Of a stretch of DNA of 37,170 bases, positions 24,026 through 31,551 are shown piece by piece (the stretch's first letter is position 1; each line of letters begins with the position of its first letter). This DNA comes from JAAYCB01 sp012744395 (lineage in GTDB: Bacteria > Planctomycetota > Planctomycetia > Pirellulales > Thermoguttaceae). The DNA lies in assembly GCA_028703175.1 (NCBI GenBank), contig JAQVNJ010000052.1, positions 1 through 37,170 of the forward strand, read 5' to 3'. The notes under the pieces are model-generated. The model saw only the letters and a list, made by a program, of their open reading frames with translations, did no database searches and was not told the DNA's origin. The translations under genes were made by a program, and so were the position numbers.

Positions 24026-24454
24026 CTACGCAGTTGAGCAGGAAATGCAATAGGCTTCTTCTTGGGTCCGCTCGTCAGAAATCTTGTTGGCGGGTGTCGC
24101 CATGCCATAACTCGGAGAACTCGAATGGCAGTCTTTATCAACCGCGAGTGTGACCTCGACGCCGAATGATGAGCGGTATTCGCCGGGCCGCGGTATCTCC
24201 ATCCGACAGGCAAGAACATCATCCTTCCTGCTGTTGCGCGGTCCCACACAATCACCGAAGTGTCCGGCAAATGCTTGCATCATCGGGCATACAAGTTTGC
24301 GGAAACCGTCCTCAGCGTCTTTTAGCGTCTCGTCCTTGTGCTCTCTGAGAACCTCGCCGCGGTCATCCCTTTTCTGTCGCTCGTCCACACCTTTTTCTCG
24401 TTCTTCAGAGATCGCGTTTGCGAAGTATTCGCTCCATTTTGCCCTGTGACTCAC
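24026..24454 (-). CDS. Hypothetical protein, unrecognised
   Basis: A 142-residue soluble protein beginning at GTG 24454, with AGGAGA 6 nt upstream. The N-terminal half is charged and helical (KWSEYFANAISEEREKGVDE, RQKRDDRGEVLREHKDETL). The middle holds FRKLVCPMMQAFAGHFGDC. No signal peptide or membrane segment is visible. The local GC content appears lower than in neighbouring genes, which may mean recent acquisition. I do not recognise a family. It ends 55 bp before terminator repeat copy 1, which probably terminates it. Confidence 0.6.
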   Translation of the reverse strand: MSHRAKWSEYFANAISEEREKGVDERQKRDDRGEVLREHKDETLKDAEDGFRKLVCPMMQAFAGHFGDCVGPRNSRKDDVLACRMEIPRPGEYRSSFGVEVTLAVDKDCHSSSPSYGMATPANKISDERTQEEAYCISCSTA

Positions 24455-24787
24455 GGCCTTTCTCCTTTCACAAGACCGGACACCAACGCCATTTCTCCTG
24501 TGCCAGCCAGCGAATTCTGAACGCCTCTTGCGGCTAGAGGCTAGCCGAGGTTTGTCGTCGGTCTGCGGCCATCTCGCAGCGTCGGAAACAAAGCGAGACT
24601 TCTTCAGGCGGCTTGTTCTTACGCGTGACCAACTGCCCGCCGCTTGCGTAACTGCGTGGCTCGCAGCTTGGTCGGTCTTCTTTCCCCGCGCCGGGGGAAG
24701 AAACCCTTGACTGCCCAGACGATCCCCATGGCCGCACCAGGCCGCTAAACTCTTCGGACTTGTGCCAGTCCAGCGGGATCAGATTGG
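24455..24787. other. Intergenic region, no supported gene
   Basis: A minus-strand frame starting at TTG 24791 overlaps the pilT fragment stop by TTGA and runs to 24534 (TNLIPLDWHKSEEFSGLVRP). It has no recognisable family and a weak start, so it is not called. Nothing else was seen. Confidence 0.35.
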
Positions 24788-25465
24788 TCAAAGGACAGCG
24801 CGTTGGGATTGCCGGATGCCCCGAAGGGACATTTCAAATTCCTCGATACTCGGGGCCGCTTGGCGGCCGGTCTCGTGATCGATCAACCTCTGCTGGAACA
24901 ACCGGTAAAGGCTCTGCGTGAAGCTCAACATGCCGGCGTCGCCGCCGCGGATCACTTCGTTCAGCTCCACGTCGCGGTTTTCGGTGATGAGTTTGCGGAC
25001 GATCGGCGTGGAGACAAGGACCTCGACCGCCGGGACGCGCTGTACGCCTTCCGCGTTGGAGCGCAGCAGTTTTTGGCAGAGAATGGCCTGGAGGTTGAAG
25101 ACCATGTTCTGGCGTATCCCCGCTCGTTCGCCCTCGGGAAACCGGCTTAGCACCCGTTCAATCGTCTGGGCCGCGCTGGTGGCGTGTATCGTGCCGAACA
25201 CCAGATGTCCGGTGTCGGCCGCCTGCATCGCGGCCCGGAACGTCGTCGCGTCGCGCATCTCACCAATCAGCACCACGTCGGGATCCTCACGCCACAGTGC
25301 GCGGAGTGCCAGTGCGAAGTCGCTCACGTTGATGCCCAGTTCCCGCTGGTTGATCAGGCATTTCTTCTCGACATACAAGAATTCGATCGGGTCCTCGATC
25401 GTGACAATATGTTCGTGGCGCGTGCCGTTGATGTGTTCGAGAACGGCCGCAATCGTGGTGCTCTT
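24788..25465 (-). pseudogene. PilT/PilB-type ATPase, 5'-truncated at Walker A
   Basis: The frame retains KSTTIAAVLEHINGTRHEHI from the end of Walker A (GxxxxGKST), then VTIEDPIEF (Asp box), WREDPDVVLIGEMRD (Walker B), GHLVFGTIHATSAAQTIERV (His box) and VEVLVSTPIVRKLI. These are the motifs of the PilT retraction ATPase of type IV pili. Everything upstream of the Walker A lysine, including the PAS-like N-terminal domain and the GSG, is missing; the join lies at about 25465. An ORF caller may start it at 25378 (196 residues). Without the P-loop glycines it cannot hydrolyse ATP. Family proteins are about 350-370 residues; about 225 remain. Confidence 0.9.
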
Positions 25466-25510
25466 AGGTTGTCATGATTGTCACCGTGGTTTCCTGTGGC
25501 TGGATACCTG

Positions 25511-26983
25511 TCAGAGGTAAGGCGAGAAAAGGCGGGCGCCCCCGTCACGAAGTCTTCTGGGCAAGCTGCGTCCGTCCACATCCGCCAGGGTGAGCGACCG
25601 CGACTGCTGGATTTTGGATTGGACCAAATCAGTCAGCGACGTCGCAAGCTGGCGATCGTAGCACTCGACGTTGAACTCGAAGTTGAGCCGCAGGCTGCGC
25701 GGATCCCAGTTGGCGGAACCAAAGAGTGTCCAGAGATTGTCGACCAGCATCAGTTTCGTGTGATCGAACGGGCGGGGTGAGAGCCAGACGCGGCAACCGC
25801 GCTGGAGGACTTGCCAGAGGAGGGCCGTCGAGGCCCATTGGACCAGCGCCAAGTCGTTCTCCGCGGGCAAGACGATGTCAACCTGTACGCCGCGCAAGGC
25901 GGCGACGTTCAAAGCGGCAATCAACGACGCATCAGGCAAGAAATAGGGCGTGACAACCAGTATTGAAGACTGTGCCGAGGCGATCGCACCGAGAAGTGCG
26001 AGACGCAGGGTCTCGAAATCATCATCCGGACCATCGGGGATGCCGCGCGCCAGGACAGGCCCTTCTGGCTCGGCCGCCGAGAACCACGAGTCGCCCTCTA
26101 GAAGTTCCCCGGTGCAAAAGGTCCAATCGTCGGCAAATGCTTCTTGGAACTGGGTCACCACGGGCCCGCTGATACGAAAGTGCAGGTCCCGGATGGGATG
26201 GCGGGGTTGTCGTTCCAGGCAGTTCTGTTCATGGATGTTGATGCCGCCCGTGAAACCGATCCGGCCGTCCACCACCAGGATTTTACGGTGGTTTCTCAGG
26301 TTCGAGTATTGAAACCGCCAGGGGATCAGCGTGGGTAGGAACCGGGCGCAGGTGATTCCCGCTCGCCGGAGGGCACGCGGCATCGGCTGCCAGCTATAGC
26401 GCGCCCCCACATCGTCGATCAGCACACGGACTTCGACTCGGCGGGCAACCGCACGTCGCAGCGCATCCAGAAAACGTTCGCCCGTGCCGTCGTGCGCGAA
26501 GATGTACGTGCTCAGCGTGATCGACCGCGCGGCTGCGTCGATCGCCTCAAGCATGGCTGGGTAGGCCAGGTCACCGTTGACCAGCGGCGTGACGCGATTG
26601 CCCGCGGCCAACGGCCGCCGGCTCACTTGACGCACCAGCCTGTCCAACGACTTGAGGTGCGCGCCTTCCGTCGCGAGCGCTCGATCGAGCGCCTCAATGG
26701 GACACGCACTCGGGCCTGCGAACGCTTGCGGATGACGGTGCCCCGTGCGGAGCGACCTGGCACGTCGCTCAATCCGATTGATCCCAAGCCAGACGTAGAG
26801 CAGAACACCGAGGATCGGGGCCAGCCAGATCACCCCCGCCCAGCCGATCGCCGCGCGCGTGTCGCGTTTGGATAGTACCGCGTGGCCGGTGGCCACCAGA
26901 GAAACGACCACATTCAGCAGCGTGGCAACGTAGGGCCACAATACGAGGGCCTGTTCGATCGCGGCAACCCAAGGTTCTTCCAT
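25511..26983 (-). CDS. Cardiolipin synthase-like phospholipase D protein
   Basis: A 490-residue membrane phosphatidyltransferase that would join two phosphatidylglycerols. The ATG at 26983 begins the standard N-terminal layout: two transmembrane helices (LWPYVATLLNVVVSLVATGH and AIGWAGVIWLAPILGVLLYV) then IERRARSLR. Two HKD motifs are intact: HRKILVVDGRIGFTGGIN near residue 230 and HTKLMLVDNLWTLFGSANWD near 405. STYIFAHDGTGERFLDALRR and VVTPYFLPDASLIAAL are further ClsA-type segments. The open frame extends upstream to 27424 antisense to nothing but overlapping the radical SAM remnant, and is rejected. It appears intact amid broken neighbours, so it may be the conserved gene that survived local decay. 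Confidence 0.92.
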   Translation of the reverse strand: MEEPWVAAIEQALVLWPYVATLLNVVVSLVATGHAVLSKRDTRAAIGWAGVIWLAPILGVLLYVWLGINRIERRARSLRTGHRHPQAFAGPSACPIEALDRALATEGAHLKSLDRLVRQVSRRPLAAGNRVTPLVNGDLAYPAMLEAIDAAARSITLSTYIFAHDGTGERFLDALRRAVARRVEVRVLIDDVGARYSWQPMPRALRRAGITCARFLPTLIPWRFQYSNLRNHRKILVVDGRIGFTGGINIHEQNCLERQPRHPIRDLHFRISGPVVTQFQEAFADDWTFCTGELLEGDSWFSAAEPEGPVLARGIPDGPDDDFETLRLALLGAIASAQSSILVVTPYFLPDASLIAALNVAALRGVQVDIVLPAENDLALVQWASTALLWQVLQRGCRVWLSPRPFDHTKLMLVDNLWTLFGSANWDPRSLRLNFEFNVECYDRQLATSLTDLVQSKIQQSRSLTLADVDGRSLPRRLRDGGARLFSPYL

Positions 26984-27054
26984 CGCAGTCCCCACCCAGA
27001 TTGATTGCGAAGGGCTCTTGGCGGATACATGCGCGATCTGGCCCTCGCCCCCTT

Positions 27055-27690
27055 GTCGAATCCAACGATGAACCCGCCCATCACCTCCAGTCCGGCGCGC
27101 TGCAGCGTCTTGACCGTCTCCACGAGGTCGCGGCTGCAATTTTGCAGTTTCCGGCATTCCTTCAGGCTCTCCAGCGAGGGCGTCTCGAACCCGACGAAAA
27201 CCTTCTTGAAACCGGCCCGCACCATCAGCTCGCAGAGTCCCGCGTCGTCGGCCAAATTGGCCGATGCCTCGGTAAAAAATCCCATCTTGGCGCCGGTCTG
27301 CGTTCGCCATCGGATGAGTTCTTCGGCCTCGCCCAACACGAAATGGTCGATGTCCGGAAAGGCCGCATGGCCGGTCGTGAAGAGCGGCCCCCCGGCAATC
27401 ACCGGTACCCCCATGCGGCGGCAACGATTGACGACCTCCGACACCGATGCCTTGTGGACGATCATCGCGCTGAGCAACACGAAGTCCGCCCAGCGCAGGT
27501 CATCGTCGCTGAGCGGATTCACGTTCATGTCCACCAGCTTGACCTGCCAGTCGGCGGGCAACATCGCAGCCACGGTCAGAAGGCCCAGCGGCGGGAAGGC
27601 TGCGCGTTTGGAGACGAAGCGCAGCACATGCTTGAAGCTCCAGAACGTCTCCGGGGTGGTTGGCGAAACAAGCAGGATTTTCATGGTCAT
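27055..27690 (-). pseudogene. B12-binding radical SAM protein lacking its Fe-S core
   Basis: The ATG at 27690, or the in-frame ATG at 27684, follows GGAGG. The cobalamin-binding domain is present (KILLVSPTTPETFWSFKHVL, FPPLGLLTVAAMLPADW, VNPLSDDDLRWADFVLLSAM, VPVIAGGPLFTTG, FVLGEAEEL). Near 27315 the text jumps to IRWRTQTGAKMGFFTEASAN. The region that should carry CxxxCxxC and the SAM-binding sites is gone, joined in frame. ELMVRAGFKKVFVGFETPSL and EVMGGFIVGFD follow, then similarity stops at about 27055. The open frame itself runs to 26914 and overlaps the phospholipase D start. It cannot bind the 4Fe-4S cluster, so radical chemistry is lost. Confidence 0.85.
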
Positions 27691-27917
27691 AACGCCTCCA
27701 TTGGGTTGTTGGCATGTCTCGCCGCATGGCTGGGAGGTATCCAGGGTGGCATATGTCGGCAACCGTTGCGGTGGCTCCGTTGACGCCGCAACCACTGCCG
27801 TCTGTCGCTTCGCAGGTTGGTCAAATGATGGCATGAAGGGCAAGTCCTTTATCTTGGGCTTTTTTCGGCTCCGTTCGCAAACTCCGGCACGATGGACCGA
27901 CACGCCCCGCGCCGTCA

Positions 27918-28028
27918 AGAAAAAAAACGCCGACATGGTCGTACACCCGAAGGTATTCGGCCACGTCGGCTTACTCGTCAACGAGCCTCCCGGTCCAGCC
28001 GAGTTGCTCCTCATCTAGTCATCCGACG
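27918..28028 (-). terminator. Dispersed two-hairpin terminator repeat, copy 2
   Basis: Same module as at 23861-23970, same orientation. The minus-strand stem pairs 27929-27947 with 27952-27970 around UUCG and ends in eight Us. The upstream half, with CATCTAGTCATCCGACG at its outer end, is strongly conserved. It lies 165 bp after the POT transporter stop at 28193, which it may terminate, and about 230 bp before the radical SAM remnant. The rest of the 502-bp gap (27691-28192) shows no gene. Confidence 0.85.
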
Positions 28029-28192
28029 AATTCCGACAATAACTCGCGTTGGGGAGCCGCATTCCGGTTAAGGCCGGGCCCAATCATCAATAATCATAGA
28101 GACAGGCGCGGGGGAAACAAGGGGAATCGACATCATGCCCCCCCCATTGGCATTACACGACCGGAACTTGGGCGCCCGCCCGCAGCCAATCG

Positions 28193-29896
28193 CTAGCCGC
28201 GCCGCGATGAGCTCAGGACCCACCTCCCGTAAATGAAAATTCCGATTGCCGAGATGATTCCCACGGCGCCCATGATGTACCAGACGATGGGAACGTTGTG
28301 CGTCTGGTAGAGCGTCTCCGTGAGGGCCTTTGGTGAATCGCCGGTGAGCGCCACCAGCCAGTCGAAGGCCTCGCCTTGCGGGATTTTTTCGACAAGCGGT
28401 GCGGCGCCCGCGGAGGCGAGGTCTTGGATCTGGTCCGCCGAGAGCGTCGACCGCTCGGCCAGCGCGGCGAGTGTCTCGCCCGACGGCAGCCCGGCGCCGC
28501 CCGACTCGAGGCGCTGCTGGAGCAGTTCGCGGGCGAACCGGTCCTTCGATGCGAACACTCCGTACAGCCAGGGCCCGAGAAAACCTTCCAGGGTCCAGCC
28601 CACGGCCAGGGGAACCTGGGAAAACCCCAGGTACATCGCTTTCTTGTCGTGGGGGGCGAAGTTGCCGATGAACTCGCTGAACTTCGGGCTCGAGAGCATC
28701 TCGCCCATGCTGAACGTCAGGATCACGGCCACCATCACCCAGCCGGCCGTCGCGTGCCCCGTGGCGAACAGGGCCAGCGTGGCCAGCCCCGTGCCGACGA
28801 CCATGCTGGTGGTCGCCCGCATCAGGCCGCTCACGTAGGCGAAGAAGAAGCAGGTGATCATGATCAGGCCGGCGTTCAAGTTGAGCATCCCCTCCGGGTT
28901 GATATCGGTTCCGTCGCGGTTCATTCCCAGGAAGAACTTGAAAAAGGGATTGCTCGTCTGGCCGTCGCTGAATAGCGCGTTGATGATGTCGCTGCGGTCG
29001 ACCCAGTCGCGGATGTGCAAGGGGAGGACGTCGAACAGGGCGCTGAACATGAACCAGAAACCGGAAAAGATCGCCAGGTAGGTAAAGACATGGGGCTTGG
29101 CCAACTCGCGAAGCGACTCGATCCAGAGGCTTTCCTGCTTGAGCTTGCCCTCGCGGCGGAGGCGGGCCCGCTCGAGCCGTTCCTGTTTGCCGACTTCCTT
29201 ATAGGTCAGCAGGAGCAGGAAGTTGCAGCTGATGATCAACGCGCAGGCGACGAAGACCATTGTCCAGCCGTGCGCCGGCGAGATGCGCGAGAATTCCGAC
29301 CGCATCCGCGCGGCGACGATCGGGCCCAGGAACCCGCCAATGTTGACCGTCTGGTAGAAGACGCCCCAGGCCATCGAACTGTTGGTCCGGCTGGTCGACT
29401 TGACGAGCGTCCCCTGGATGCCGGGCTTGAACACGGCGGTGCCTGCCGCCAGAATCACCGCGCCGGCATAGAAGCCCCAATACGAATGAAATACGGCCAT
29501 CGTGGCGTAGCCGAGGATCTTGATCACGGTCGAGCAGAAGATCGTCAGCTTGTAGCCGAACCGGTCCGAGAGGCCGCCGGTGAACACGGGCAGAATCGAC
29601 TGGATCAGCGCCCAGAGCATCAGCAGGACGCCGAACTCGCCGGCCGTCACTCCCAACCCGCCGCTGGAAACCGGATCCGTGGCGTACAGCGCCGCCACGG
29701 CCTTCACGCCGTAGTACGCCAGCCGTTCGACCATCTCCATCGCGCCGACGACCCAGAAGACGTAACTCAGGCTGGCGATCGCGGCGAACAGGCCGAGTTG
29801 CCGGACATCCTCGAGCGATGTGCTGTTTTCGTCGTTCGGATGATTCAAGAGTCTGCCCCCATGGCCCGCGCGAGACGATGGCAAACTCTCCATCAT
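28193..29896 (-). CDS. POT/MFS-type peptide transporter
   Basis: A proton-coupled transporter of the POT (PTR2) branch of the major facilitator superfamily, in the inner membrane. Hydrophobic helices recur along the protein. The first helix region holds VFWVVGAMEMVERLAYYGVK, the ExxERFxYYG-like POT motif. GGLSDRFGYKLTIFCSTVIK is the MFS loop A motif, and AVFKPGIQGTLVK resembles the POT signature GxGxxKP. An extended soluble loop with basic residues (KQERLERARLRREGKLKQ) separates the halves, and FSGFWFMFSALFDVLPLHIR opens the second. A long insertion lies before the last helix. The ATG at 29896 is my choice; the frame runs to 30025 (610 residues) without an SD in either place. Substrate is uncertain. 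Confidence 0.85.
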   Translation of the reverse strand: MMESLPSSRAGHGGRLLNHPNDENSTSLEDVRQLGLFAAIASLSYVFWVVGAMEMVERLAYYGVKAVAALYATDPVSSGGLGVTAGEFGVLLMLWALIQSILPVFTGGLSDRFGYKLTIFCSTVIKILGYATMAVFHSYWGFYAGAVILAAGTAVFKPGIQGTLVKSTSRTNSSMAWGVFYQTVNIGGFLGPIVAARMRSEFSRISPAHGWTMVFVACALIISCNFLLLLTYKEVGKQERLERARLRREGKLKQESLWIESLRELAKPHVFTYLAIFSGFWFMFSALFDVLPLHIRDWVDRSDIINALFSDGQTSNPFFKFFLGMNRDGTDINPEGMLNLNAGLIMITCFFFAYVSGLMRATTSMVVGTGLATLALFATGHATAGWVMVAVILTFSMGEMLSSPKFSEFIGNFAPHDKKAMYLGFSQVPLAVGWTLEGFLGPWLYGVFASKDRFARELLQQRLESGGAGLPSGETLAALAERSTLSADQIQDLASAGAAPLVEKIPQGEAFDWLVALTGDSPKALTETLYQTHNVPIVWYIMGAVGIISAIGIFIYGRWVLSSSRRG

Positions 29897-30163
29897 GGCT
29901 GGCCGGAAGACAGAAGGCAAGAGTTGCGGCCTGCCGGCAATCCGCCCTCGGGCGTCGCGCTGGCTGCCCCCTCCATTGGGCCGCGGCTTGCTTCGCAACC
30001 CCCTTGAGGGCATCATATTCTTCATGCGCGCCCGCCCCCTCGCCGCCGCCCCGGCTCGCCCCGCCTGTCGTGCCGTGGCGGGGGGGTGCTCTTCGAGTCA
30101 TCGGTTCGAGCCTCGGAGAAACTTGGCTACAAGACGAAGACTTTCCCCGGCGAGTATTCTTCC

Positions 30164-31159
30164 ATGCAATACACGACGCTTCCTGGCACCGATCTTGCAG
30201 TCTCGCGGATCGCCATGGGCTGCTGGGCCCTGGCGGGCGACATGACCTGGGGCCCCCAGGACGAAGCGGCCGGAATTGCCGCAATCCACGCCGCCCTGGA
30301 TGCGGGGATCAACTTCTTCGACACCGCCGAGGCGTACGGCAACGGCATCTCCGAGCAGATGCTCGGCAAGGCGCTGGCCGGCGCCCGCGATCGGGCGATC
30401 GTGGCCTCGAAATTCAATCTCGACCACTCCGCGGCCGAGCAGGTTGCGGCCGCCTGCCACCGCAGCCTGGAGCGTCTTAACGCCGACCGGATCGACCTCT
30501 ATCAGATCCACTGGCCCAGCCGCCAGACGCCTCGCGAGGAGACCTGGCGGGCGTTGGAGCGGCTTCGCGACCAGGGCAAGATCGGCTATCTGGCGGTGAG
30601 CAATTTCGGCGTTGGCGACCTGGAGGACCTATTGGTGCTCGGCCGGCCGGTCTCCAACCAGCTCCCCTACAGCCTTCTCCTCCGCGCGATCGAGTTTGCC
30701 ATCCTGCCGCAGTGCATCGCGGAGGAGATCGGCGTGCTCTGCTACAGCCCGCTCCAGCACGGGCTGCTGACGGGCAAGTTCCGCACGGCCGACGAGGTGC
30801 CCGCCGGCCGCGCCCGATCGCGCCATTTTTCGTCGCGACGCCCGCTGACCCGCCACGGCCAGCCGGGCTGCGAGGCCGAGACGTTTGCGGCCATCGACCG
30901 GCTCTGTGAAATCGCTGCCGGGCTTGGCCGCAGCGCTGCGGACGTGGCGCTCGCCTGGCTGCTGGCCCAGCGGGGCGTCTCCAGCGTGATCGTGGGAATC
31001 CGCGGTCCCGAACAAGCGCAGCGGAACGCCGCGGCCGCGGAGCTGCATCTCGACGAAGCCACCCTGGCAGCCCTGACCGAGGCCACCGACCCGGTCAAGC
31101 GAATCTTGGGGGAGAATCCGGACCTCTGGGAGTCGGACGAGCACTCCCGCTTCCGCTAG
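30164..31159 (+). CDS. Aldo/keto reductase
   Basis: A 331-residue NADPH-dependent (beta/alpha)8-barrel reductase of the type that reduces aldehydes or sugars. The ATG at 30164 begins MQYTTLPGTDLAVSRIAMGC; the upstream frame to 30086 is unrelated. Catalytic residues are visible: Asp and Tyr in FFDTAEAYGNG, Lys in IVASKFNLDH and His in DLYQIHWPSR. GKIGYLAVSNFGVGDLEDL, SPLQHGLLTGKF and SSVIVGIRGPEQAQRN, with the cofactor-binding loop, complete the family pattern (AKR-type, resembling YghZ/YajO). It is divergent from the POT transporter and is closed by a perfect hairpin shared with tRNA-Gln. Confidence 0.95.
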   Translation: MQYTTLPGTDLAVSRIAMGCWALAGDMTWGPQDEAAGIAAIHAALDAGINFFDTAEAYGNGISEQMLGKALAGARDRAIVASKFNLDHSAAEQVAAACHRSLERLNADRIDLYQIHWPSRQTPREETWRALERLRDQGKIGYLAVSNFGVGDLEDLLVLGRPVSNQLPYSLLLRAIEFAILPQCIAEEIGVLCYSPLQHGLLTGKFRTADEVPAGRARSRHFSSRRPLTRHGQPGCEAETFAAIDRLCEIAAGLGRSAADVALAWLLAQRGVSSVIVGIRGPEQAQRNAAAAELHLDEATLAALTEATDPVKRILGENPDLWESDEHSRFR

Positions 31160-31180
31160 GCCTGCCCCGGTCCAAAACAG

Positions 31181-31215
31181 AAAGCCTTGCGTAACTCGTT
31201 GCTACGCAAGGCTTT
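31181..31215. terminator. Bidirectional intrinsic terminator
   Basis: A perfect 13-bp stem (AAAGCCTTGCGTA with TACGCAAGGCTTT) around a nine-base loop. T-runs at both ends suit termination of the aldo/keto reductase gene on the plus strand and tRNA-Gln on the minus strand. Confidence 0.85.
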
Positions 31216-31222
31216 TCGTTCA

Positions 31223-31294
31223 CTGGGGAACAGGGACTTGAACCCCAACTAACTGATCCAGAGTCAGTCGTGCTACCGATTACACCATTCCCCA
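31223..31294 (-). tRNA. tRNA-Gln (CTG anticodon)
   Basis: The minus strand folds as a full cloverleaf of 72 nt. The acceptor stem TGGGGAA pairs with TTCCCCA. The anticodon stem ACTGA/TCAGT holds the loop CTCTGGA, so the anticodon is CTG (reads CAG). The T-arm contains GGTTCAAGTCC. The discriminator base is G, as expected for glutamine. CCA is not encoded. Confidence 0.95.
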
Positions 31295-31392
31295 ACGCTG
31301 ATTGACCACAGCCCTGGCGGTGTTCTGCAATCAACCCTACATTGATGTATAGGCGGCACCGGCCTGTTCGTCAAGGCCTTTCCCGTGGGCGG

Positions 31393-31422
31393 TTGACTCC
31401 CGGCGCGGCCACGGCTTAGAAT
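31393..31422 (+). promoter_or_regulatory. Promoter for the FHA-GAF-SpoIIE gene
   Basis: TTGACT (31393-31398) and TAGAAT (31417-31422), 18 bp apart, about 130 bp upstream of the ATG. The leader contains a small hairpin (CCCACGTT with AATGTGGG, one mismatch). Confidence 0.55.
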
Positions 31423-31551
31423 CTGATCCGTTCTACCGTTCAAATCCCACGTTCATTTACATCTTAATGTGGGCCATTTGAGTACCCCTCAGAGGGGTGG
31501 CGCGGGCTCTGCGTCTGTCCTTCAATCACAAATCGGGGGCCAATCAGTAGC

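Noticed and set aside
24534..24791. Small gene overlapping the pilT stop by TTGA
   Set aside because: The start is TTG, no family is recognisable and composition is not protein-like beyond the first residues.
26984..27424. N-terminal extension of the phospholipase D protein
   Set aside because: The added sequence is an out-of-frame reading of the radical SAM remnant and precedes a standard two-helix start.
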